Source of the DNA: Notospermus geniculatus
Taxonomy: Eukaryota > Nemertea > Pilidiophora > Heteronemertea > Lineidae
Assembly (NCBI GenBank): GCA_002633025.1
Contig: NMRB01002780.1
Coordinates: forward strand, 25,258-89,257
Direction of reading: 5' to 3'
Length of the DNA stretch: 64,000 nucleotides
Shown here: one piece after another, positions 37,945 through 48,600 of the stretch
Position numbering within the stretch: position 1 is the first letter of the stretch
Layout: each line of letters starts with the position of its first letter
Program-made: the position numbers and the translations under genes
Notes under the pieces: model-generated
The model's input: only the letters and a program-made list of their open reading frames with translations
The model's database searches: none
Told to the model about the DNA's origin: nothing

Positions 37945-39075
37945 GGCTATTCGTACCGTCACGGTGCAAATAACGCCAAACCAGATCTTATTCACACCGT
38001 CGTAAACAGCCAATCAGAAAGCTTCATTCAAGGCATGCCAGATGAAGTTACCGGTATCATCTCGCACAATGCCGGATTTTTTTTCAATATTCTTGATGAA
38101 AACGTTAATTTATAACCGCTACCAGGAAAAAAAGTTTTATAATCAATGCTTTGGGCAAGGTGGGCCTATACTAAAGTACCGGTGTCTAATGATTCCCGAC
38201 GGGTGTGGTAGCATGAGCCGCAGTGGTCGAGTGGTTTGCATGGGTGGTTACCAAACGAAAGGTCGCGGGTTCGAGCCCCGTCATGACAGTTCTTCTTTTA
38301 TTTTCTTCTTGGAGGAATTATACTGATAATAGGAGCTGTCAGCGAGTTGACCACTAGGTGTCACTAGGGCCCAATTCAATGCATCTAGCGGACCCAGTCA
38401 TTATCGATCGAGCAGCGATCATAATAGATTTCCTGTACATTAGGTCCGCTAAGACTGTGCTGCCATCTGTTAGCAATATGCGCGGCTGACTGCTCCCATT
38501 CCTCCATGTTTTCTTTCAGTTCTCCTTTCACCTCCTTTTGTTCTTCTTTTCTTCTTTTAATCGATCCGTGATATCGATCCGTGTGACTGTCTCGGAAAAC
38601 GGGGAACTGCGTAATTCTTGAGCCAAATTTTTTCGGAAAAAAATTAGGGCCTAGGCCTATAATAGGCCTATGAAAAATATTTTATCATCAGACAGCAGAG
38701 GCCAACATTTCATCATTAAGTTCTGTGAAAGATGGGGTCACTGGACCCCGTCAAAGGAAAAAAAATGCCCAGGCTAAAATATCATTTTAGATCTGCTGCC
38801 CGCAGTCGCACTAAAACTGTCCGAGTTACGGTGCAGAAATTATACATCACCGTCACGGTACGAATAATCATTCTCCACACACTATTCCCACCGTGACGGT
38901 GTAAATAAGAGCTGTTCCTGCACTATTCACACCGTCACGGTACGAATAAGAACCGGCGGCGCACTATTCACACCGTCACGGTACGAATAAGAACCGACGG
39001 CGCACTATTCACACCGTCACGGTACGAATAAGATCTGGTTTGGCGTTATTTGCACCGTCACGGTACGAATAGCCC
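37945..39075. mobile_element. Inverted-repeat-bounded element with palindromic 39-bp tandem units
   Basis: The segment 37948-37997 (GGCTATTCGTACCGTCACGG...ACGCCAAACCAGATCTTATTC) is the reverse complement of 39022-39072. Inside the right end, 38850-39065, ~39-bp units containing CACCGTCACGGTACGAATAA are repeated about 5 times. ACCGTCACGGT is itself an inverted repeat. No transposase frame is seen. This looks like a non-autonomous hairpin element, or a satellite seeded by one. Confidence 0.55.
38207..38292 (+). mobile_element. tRNA-like sequence (SINE head or tRNA pseudogene)
   Basis: GAGCCGCAGTGGTCGAGTGG resembles a tRNA D arm/A box. CGCGGGTTCGAGCCCCGT forms a T arm with a perfect B box (GGTTCGAGCCC). 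The acceptor ends pair at about 5 of 7 positions. The anticodon region is irregular, so a functional tRNA is unlikely. Confidence 0.55.
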
Positions 39076-39750
39076 CGGCCAATTGAGGAATAATTGATAA
39101 CGACTTTACCGCTCACGACAACAACGACGTACATGCGATTTGTTAATTCTTAGAAATTGAGAAGTCATAGTTAGTAGCAGCATTCGTAACACTTCGTGTC
39201 TTTCCGTCATTCTTCGGTAACACGCATGATATGATAACGTCAGAAGCATGGCCTACAGTCTTGGCCAAATAAGAATGTCGACCTCAATATCTCGAGAACT
39301 ACTGGGAATGTTCATTTAAATCGGATTTTCAGAAATTTCTGGATCATTCATTAAAAAATCATGATATTTTCTCATATTCTAAATCACATGCTAAAATTTT
39401 ACCGACAAAGTTACCTTTCAGACGCGACTAAGTTTTTGCGAGAAATTGAGATAGTGTCTATAGTTCTTTTGCCAGGGACTGTACATGTGCCAAATTATGA
39501 CATCATCAGAAGAGCTGATTATTTAACGTCATCATATTCTGTGCTCCTGGTCGTATACCTCCGCTTCTATTTTCCAGATTCAACAAATCGCACTCCATGG
39601 CACGTTGGTCATGTTGGTGTTTGGTATGTGCTTAGACATGTTAGATGTTAGATAAATCTCCAACATCAATTTCCTCATCTTGGCCCTATTTGCTCATTTT
39701 TTTCGGAGTTATTGCAGGGGGCTACCCCCTCATGAATTCGAAATTGTAGT

Positions 39751-39872
39751 AGGCCTAGTCACGGGCAGCTGTACTTTTGGTGATATAACCCCTAAAATAT
39801 ATAAAAAGACTTTTTATATATTTTACCGGTAGGGGTTATATCACCAAAAGTACAGCTGCCCGTGGCCTAGTT
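39751..39872. repeat. Hairpin element with at least 34-bp perfect arms
   Basis: The arm CACGGGCAGCTGTACTTTTG-GTGATATAACCCCT (39760-39793) is perfectly reverse-complemented at 39831-39864. The inner A/T-rich segments (AAAATATATAAAAAG / CTTTTTATATATTTT) also pair, leaving almost no loop. The outer flanks continue TAGGCCTAG / GGCCTAG. Confidence 0.9.
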
Positions 39873-42255
39873 GAGGTGGCCTCTGCCGTGCCCTGCATCT
39901 CTTGGACTTGGTTGTGTTAGGAATGAGTAGTCTCACACCCTCACATTGCATGAAGAACTGGTGCAAAGGGGATTAACCCCCCCCCCCCCGAAATGACTTG
40001 AAGACAGAGATCAAGGAGTAAATAGCCACTGCATACTTTATTACATTTGCATATTGTACAGGAGTAAACGAATGGGTTCTAGATAAACTAACAAAGCTAA
40101 GATCTACTCTACAATCTGACAGTAGCCCCTGGTAGACTGAAGACACAAAATAACTACAGGTTTTCATCATTATGTTGTTAGTCCTATGAATGTGCAGAGA
40201 GTTCAAATTGAATGTAATCCATTCACGCCAAACTTGGAGCCTCGGCAGTAATTTATGTATCGGATTGAAATCTCAAATTCAAACTTAGAGCTGGGAATTT
40301 TATTAATTCTTGGATTTCTGATTTCGGTTTTCAGGTTCCCTGTCCTCCTGCCAGTGATCAGGTTGATACGGCAACGTGATGGGTCATACTAAATTGTGGA
40401 AGGGAGATATAGCAAAGGTCACGAGGGTCGGATGTTATTGTTCGACCTCCTCGATCCATCCTGGCGTACGAATTTTAGAGGGTCATGGGCACGACCAAGA
40501 GGATCTGAGAGGTCCTTTCTAAGTGCCTTGTAAATCTCCCCTCACACGAATAACAACTGTGCCCATCTGACACTATTATTGGTCTTAATACTTAATGGTA
40601 CAGCAGGGAATCATGGTGTACCGTACAGTGATCTTACAGAGAACTGGACCCAGGACCTCCCGATTCTGCATGCAGCTCTCCTGCACTACACCACTCTCGT
40701 CTCAAAACAGGTGAACCTGGAAACCATCATTATATCAACATCCGTCCGGAAAGTTTTGTGGAAAAATTTCTCATTTCTACTGTACATCCTGTTCAGACTT
40801 CTCTTAACTCTGCATACGATACCGGCACCGGTACATGTGTACCAGTAGTTTGAAATGTTTAATTCCAAGGTTTTCTTTAACTTGTTCAGGGAATCCCAGC
40901 ATCTCTGAGGAGTAACTGCCCGAGGCTTATCAGTATTTCCCACAGAATAAATAGCTGCACATATATGTTATTATATCGAGTATTAGATAACCTTTTTCAG
41001 TTTCTACCAATAATAGAGCATACTGCGGCGACTAACCTACAGAGTCCTGAGCAACCTAAATAACAAAGGAGGTATAAAGCGTAAACGATTCAACAAAAGT
41101 TGTCATTTTCATATCATTATAGTTGTTCATGCTTCGGTGATTTTTGATTGACCCTTTGGTTGCCAAGCGACGGGGAAATCTATTCACCAGGAACGGGAAT
41201 TTCCCAACGTCACTGATCTGATACTGCGATTATGTTCATTTGTTAATGTCGGCCATCTTGTGCTAGTTCTGATAAACGTGGCATCGCAGTCGTCAAAGGG
41301 CAAGATTTTCTGTTGTCATATTTTGTGTTTTCATCAAACTCATCCTCAAACAGCTATCGACAGTGACCTTGAGAGGTTAACTGAAGGTCAAGGACATTGA
41401 ACAAACTGCCTCAACAAGTCAATGCACGAGGTCTGAGTTATCTCCATGGTAACGGTATCACAAACAACTTGGAGTAGTAAAATTATGGTGTCACTGCATA
41501 GATGAGAAGATAAATGCATAGATGTCAACATATTACATGTACATTCATGTACATGTAGCTGACTCGTATCCATATACATGTACATGTATATAGCTGAGAT
41601 ACCGCTCTCCATTTTGTTTTAGGGACCGTAAAAATTTGTAAAGCATGTACAACAATCGTCAGCTAAAATCGTATCAAAACTTACGCCTGAATAAAATTAT
41701 CGTGTTGAAATGTATCACGTTTTGTATAAGAATCACATTTAAAAAATAACAATGTAATCGTCATAGCAACCCTCTTGTTCCAAGGTCATCGTCATAGTAA
41801 CCCTCTTGTTCCAAGGTCACCATTCTTTATGAAGACCTTAAAACATACCACATAAGGTTCTGGGCATGAATCATGGTTGACGTTTTAGGCACCATATTTG
41901 GCTACAACAAAACCTCCAAAACCTTGGATTAAGAACGAGAAAATCAACGACTTTGGATGGTCGCTGTCGTGTGATTGTCATATCATCGACTCACTCAGCA
42001 CCCAACCACAGTCGGCCTCCGTCCTCAGAAAATCAACCCTAGGGATGATTTAGTGAGGAAATCGGCCTTTACCCTTATGAAGTCCTGAAGACTATTTCTT
42101 CAGGCTTACAATGTAATTTGGCACAATAAATACTGAAAGGGCACTGAATGAGTCGTGAAAATTTGAGAATATATTTTGTATTTTTCACATAAATATTGTC
42201 TCTGCAGTCTCTCCCCGAGGATATTTTGTAATCTCGGGGAATTCACAAAATGTTT

Positions 42256-42615
42256 CTAGTCCTTTGCATTTTCGATGAACAATCCAGCGCGGCACGAGAT
42301 TGAGCCAGCGTCGTTTGTCACGATACATTTGTACACTGACTCATCCTTGGCTGTGACGTTTTCGATCGTCAGGGTGAAAACTCCGCCCTTGCTCTCCTCC
42401 ATGATGGTCCGTTTGTCCTTTGCGATCTCCTTATTCTTCTTGAACCACACAATCTTAGGCGGCGGGGTACCGGACACCTTCACTTCGAAGAATGCCGTAT
42501 CACCCTCAAATAACTCGTTATCTTTCATTTTCTTGATGAACGCTGGTTTTTCAGATTTCGCCTTCTCCTCCGGTGACTTCCTTTCTTCGGCAAATCTCTT
42601 CTGTTCGGCTTCGAC
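42256..42615 (-). other. Telokin-like C-terminal Ig exon of MLCK
   Basis: It encodes VEAEQKRFAEERKSPEEKAK then an I-set Ig (KPAFIKKMKDNELFEGDTAF...VYKCIVTNDAGSISC), stop at 42256. In vertebrates this domain is also made alone as telokin from an internal promoter. No such promoter can be claimed here. Confidence 0.9.
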
Positions 42616-45600
42616 CTTCAACAAGAAAAGACGTCGACTGTGTTCTTTCCGTCACTGACTGAGTTGGAAGCTTTTCATGCAGTGAGATGCTTCGAGGTCT
42701 CGCGGCGTCACCGTTCTCAAGTTTGGAGGGGTCAGGAGGGTTCACCACGCTACTTCTACCGGTTAGTATAGACAGGCGGCCTATCGCACGGATGGCATTC
42801 CCGGTTTTCTAAAAACAGAACAGAAAGAAAAGCGTGCAAACAAACATGCAGGATTCGTGCGGTGAATGGGAGAAATAATGCTAACAGAAAACAAGGGACG
42901 AAAAACATCTGCAGGTCAGAACAGAAAACTAGAACTCAAGAAAAATCAAATAAAGTTGAAAATCAAATAAAGTTGACACTTTCATTGCCAAGTAAAACAC
43001 TTGAAAGTTAGCTGAACCCTGTCACATAGGTATTCATTGGAAAGCTCTCAGTGAGTACTTTCCAATGAATACCTATATGACAGGGTTTTTGTAACATTTC
43101 AGGATCATTTTCAAATGTTTTGATGAAATCGGCAATGGCGGTCTAAGGATCAAATAACATGTGCATGGACACAAAAGCAGGCACATCATACACAATGAAA
43201 CGTCCAAACAAGCCTAACACCATGAGACATCCAAACAAGTCTAACACTGATGTTTACTCAAAGGAGATTTATTTACAATCAAAAGGTCTTCACACACTTG
43301 CTCATGCTTATTCCTCGGCCATCCTGCCTCCTGGCGACGATGTTGATGCAAGAACAGGTGTGTCAAGGCCTTGAAGGGATATTGTTTAGTAAATAACTAC
43401 GGAAGATGACGACAAACTACTACAGTACTTCAGGCAAATTCTGTTAGTTCAGGACACAAAGCACCGGGGCACGCAGTATTTGTAATGGGGGTATTTAGTA
43501 CGAAATATCTTGCAGGATACATATGCATCATCAGAAGAAAGTTCTGTCACTACGTCTGCCATCATCTCAGTGAGTTCTTAGGGTAAATTCCACTCATCAA
43601 GTTATAATTCAATGACGTTAACTCATTGAAAACAAGGCCGACGTTTTATCTTCACAGAGTTTGCATCAAGAGAGAGTTTGCCCAAACCTGAGATACATAC
43701 CTGCCACTTGCGTCGAGCCAGATACTGTTTGAGTTTGGATTTGTTGAGTTTCTGTTTCTTCTGTTTATCTTTAGGTTGTGCTAACCATTTGTGAGCGAGG
43801 CAGTCTTGTATCTTCAGACGTTTCCTGTAATGACATCAACATGAAGAAGTCACATCACGTCGTGATAGAGTTGTGAGATTTATAGATCTGTTTTCATGAT
43901 TGATGTGATCGTATCATGTGATCGACTGAACGAGCAGACGACATCAGTGGGAGACTTTCCTGCCGTTAGAGGCCACCACCAGTTAGCGGTCCTAGAACGT
44001 CATGAACGTCAGAGAAGAAGTGCACGCCACAACATCAATGAATGGAGGCCATGGCTTACATATGTGACATCAAATTTTGTTACATTCCAGGATCGCTAAC
44101 AGGTGGCCTCTAACGGCAGGAAAGTCTCCCATTGTTACAAGTGAGATGTCCATAACGAGTAATCAAAATGTAAATCTACCTTCAGACTGAAAATAAAGAG
44201 AATATAGAGTTCATAAATACACCACGAAAGACTCACTCTTTTCTTTTGATGAGTATTTTCTCAATGAAGTCCTTGGCATCTTTCGAGATGGCGTCAAACG
44301 CTTCGTCTTCAAAGTCCCAGGCAGCTTTCGTCACATTACTCAGCGTCTGTTGGTCGCTCTCGCCCGCGAACGGTGACAGACCGGACAGACTAGAAGAGAG
44401 AGACACTCACCATGAACAAGAGGCCAGCAAAGTCATGTTGACATCAGATGCAAATGTTCAAGTCAAAGAGTATGTCATGTCCACGAATGACTAGGAATTG
44501 CTGATGGCTGATGTGGATGCTCTCATTGATGGGGGAGTTTTCTCGGCCAAGTTGGTAACTCAGCCATGGGGCACTACAATGTATCTCAACTAACAAACAA
44601 AGTGTAAACGTCCTTTGATCCTATGGAACATGGTATCCAGTATCTAGGGTAACGTCTGCCCACGAAAAGTCGTCAGTATCATGGAATACTTACAGGATGT
44701 AACAGATGACGCCGATACTCCAGACATCAGCGGCCATGTTGATCACGTCATAGTTGATTACCTCCGGGGCGACAAACTCTGCCGTCCCAAACATCACCCG
44801 TAACTCCGTCTTGGGGTCATAACGTCGTGCGAGACCAAAGTCAATAATTTTGATCTTGTTGCTCTTGGGTTTGATACAGAGAACGTTTTCAGGTTTGAGA
44901 TCAAGATGAAGAATGTTTTTCTCGTGCATGAACTGAACGCCGCTGCAGATCTGGCGGACAAAATAGATGGCGTCCTGCTCCGTCAGTTCAAAGTCGTCGG
45001 CGACGATACGTTCGAAGAGTTCACCTCCGCGGATGCTGAAAATTAGAACATCCATCAATGAATTCTGAAAACGACAACTAAATGTGACCTGCTCCAGCAA
45101 AAGTAGGCGCATATTGCAACCGAGGAAAGGGTTAATGGCATTACAACACAATAGCTGAAATGTACGTCTCTACAGAAACTTTGATATGAGCAAACCCTGG
45201 TTTTGAACATTTTGAAATGAAAATCTTGGCAAACTTACATTTCTGTGATGACGACAATATTCCTGGCGTGGTCGTACGCGTCATAAAGTTGCAGCAGTTT
45301 CGGATGAGAGAGTTCTTTCATTAGGTTGACTTCTTCGATCTTTTCATTTTTGTCGGTGGCTCGGTACTTCATGTATTTAGCAGCGTATGAATTCCCGGAG
45401 GATTTCTCCACCACCTCGTACACTTGGCCGAAGCGACCCCTGAGAAGACGAAAGTTAGAACTGAACCAAACAAGAAGAACAAGGTTTCATCTTAAAGAAA
45501 GTCAGATAAGGCAAAAAAAAAATATTGTCTGTTTCTTGTCCAGCAACTCAGCAAAAATTGATGCGGGCATGCGAATTTTTTTTTTATTTTCAAATAATTT

Positions 45601-48600
45601 TTTTTCCGTTTTCTTCATGGATGGGGGGAAATACCACCAGCAAACTATCTCTCTACATGTTTAAAGCACAGATTTCATGAAAAATATAGATGATTTCAAG
45701 TGATGAAGCATTTCTGTGCATTGTATAGAAGGCGCTGCGTAAGCAAAGTGGGGAAATTTGAAATTGGTGAGAAAAAAAAATTTCGATGTGGAGGGCCTGG
45801 GAATGACGCGGGCGCAGACAAGAAACAAATACTTTATTTTTTTGGCCTAAGCACCGAATACTAAAACCCCACAAGTCCACTTTTTGTGATAGGTTTGTCT
45901 TCTGAGTACTAAATCACCATTTGAACTAAACACACTTACTTTCCGAGCAAGTCCTTTTTCTCGTAGAAGTCATCCACGTTGGCTTTCTTGATTTCAACCT
46001 CCGCGGATTCAAAGACGGCGTCATCACCTGAAAAACGGACACAAAAATGTTGTAGATCTCACTTTCTTAAGACATCTGGCTCGATGTGCAGAATGGCATC
46101 ATTTTCTAACAGAATCTAAGACTCTAATGCAGTGGTACACCACTCTCCCACAGCAGGGGTTTTTACCTCGCTCCTCTCCATCCACTCACACACACTCTGT
46201 GCCAGTGTATCAGGAGGAGCGAGACCAAAGCCCTGTTATGGGAGGATGATGGTACAGATGATAAACACAGCTGTCAGAGTGGTACGTGTGAGTTGTCATA
46301 TGTGAGGCGGTCTAGGAAAATCTGTCGGATGTTGCATTTGAGGAAAGGGTACAATTCAATAGCTGAAATGTACTACATAAAAGATAAACAGTAGCAGATC
46401 AATGTACAGGCAATCTGACAGCCCTTGTTGATCATTCAGCAAAATCCGATGGGTTTTTCTAGACCGCCACACATATGAGTGGCACAGTGCAAACATCAGC
46501 GCCGGTCACTTCTGAGGTCCCAGGTTCAATGCCCAGTAAGACCTGCTCTTTATATGACAGAGAGGATGACTCTCGTTGACAGCGTAGGTTTTCTCCGCTA
46601 GCTCCAGTTTCCTCCTGCTGGACGTTAGATTCGCCCGATGTTATCTTTAGTACTCTACTACTGGAGACAATAATGCCATATTTTCCATACTTCAGCCATA
46701 TTTCACGCCGGAATTTCACGTACTCTGCACTTGAATCTAAACAACATCAGAGGCAAAATCCCACAACCAGGGTTTACTGTAAAGCAAGATAATTTCGCGG
46801 CTGGAAATGTTCGCGAATCAAGTATTATAGACATATTCGCAGCAGGATATTTTCGCGAGTCTCTGCCATTTTTTTCAGTTTTTTTTTCACGGGCCATATT
46901 TATCACTTGAGGTACTCATATTCGCGACAGGAAATTTTCACGACTCATACACTCTCGCGAAATTCGCGAAAATTTCCTGCACGCGAAATTTTCCTGCTTT
47001 ACAGTAACTAAACAACACCAGGTTATTTACAGACATGCATTCTAATATATAAACAAGCTATGAAGCAGGTGAAAATGATAAATTACCAAGTGTTGAATTG
47101 AAGGAATTGCCAAGGTCTGGCTCATGCCCCGTGCTATCCCATAAACTCGGCCGCTTTAGGATTAAACCGTAGTAAACTAAAGAACAGAAAGGGTGCGTCA
47201 TGTTAGAACAGAAAACAGGGGGAGGGGGAGGGGGTTGATGCATGTGGCAAACACGAGGGGGGTGGGGGGGGGTTAATGAAACAAACAGAATGAAAGATTG
47301 ATAAATGGCAAGTGGTGAGGTAAAACTGAAGTGAATATCAGACCATTTGTTAAGGCATGCCCGTCCTAGATGGACTCCCGTTAAGTTTGTCAGTGAACGG
47401 CTTAACCTGGAGTTGAATGATAACAATACCAGATGCAGTTAGGGTACCCGGTTAAAGAACAAAGTTCAATCGAAGACTTACTATCATCTTCATCCACTGT
47501 GGTCGAGGATTCTTTCCTGTCGCCCATGACAACAGGCTCCGATTCCTCCGATGGTTTGCTGAAGCCATGTTTATTCTCCGCCATCACGCGGAATTTGTAC
47601 ATTTTGTTCGTCTCGAGGCCTTTGACTTGGTACGATGTGCTCTGGAGGTGAACGAATAAACTATTGAATCACAATGAACCAACTGAATCAGCTACGCAGT
47701 GGAACACTCTGGTTTCCTCCTGCATTTCATGTAGATGCTGAACATTACCTAGAAAGCTACACAGATGTACAGTGCTTAATAATTCAAAATCTGAAAGTCA
47801 GTATTTGAACTTAACCTTTGGTGTAGGACTATCCGTCGTACTCACCCTGCAGTTTGAGGTCATGACCTTCCAGTTGTCCTTGAACTTCTCACACAGCGCC
47901 ATCTCTACTTTATAGTTGTTAACAATACAGCCGCCGTCATAAGACGGGCCGGACCATGACAAGACGAGGGAGGTCTCAGTCACTTTGGAGGTGGTCGGTT
48001 TGCCAACAGGTGGCTCAGGTATATCTAGAGAAGAGAAATGGTGAAATGAGACCCTCGTTGCAAACAAGGAAAGGGTTAACAGCCTTACAACACAATAGGT
48101 GAAATTTAGTGTAGGTACGTCTCTGCAGGTTGACAATAGCAGTGGACAGCAGTGATAATAGTTGAGTAAACTGATGACCAGTGATGATCACCTGCGACAT
48201 GTGCCTACATTTGCTGAAACCTTCGAAACAAGACTGGTGGTGAAAGTTTGAACTCACCTTCGACGTTGAGAGAAGCAGACGCGGTCGCCGTCCCAGCCTC
48301 GTTCTCTAACCTAACGGTATATTTAGCGATGTCGTTCTGTTCACAGTCTTTAATCGTTAGCGTTGTTTTATCACGAATGTTATCGATCTTGACGCGAGTG
48401 CTTTCTTTGACTTTTTTATTGTTTTTCATCCATTGGATCTCCGGCGCCGACTCGCTGTTGAACACGGCTTTCAGAACGGCTTTCTTGCCTTTTAAGATGG
48501 AGACATCTTTAGGTGGATCTTCGATGACCGGGACGGGGGTTGGACCGGACCCCTTAGTGCCCTTTTTACTCTCAGCATGACCAGCTCTTTCTGTAAGATA

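Larger units (their letters stand above)
37761..42255. other. Intergenic region between UBA5 5' end and MLCK 3' end
   Basis: No exon was recognised. The region holds the UBA5 promoter side, a 1.1-kb structure bounded by inverted repeats with an internal 39-bp palindromic tandem array, a tRNA-like SINE (38207-38292), a perfect-arm hairpin (39751-39872), a C-homopolymer near 39976, a 31-bp duplication (41760-41822) and AT-rich DNA with TACATGTA repeats (41540-41590). The final few hundred bases should be MLCK 3' UTR. Confidence 0.6.

Noticed and set aside
38207-38292. Functional tRNA gene
   Set aside because: A and B boxes are good, but the acceptor stem is mismatched at two positions and the anticodon arm does not fold convincingly.
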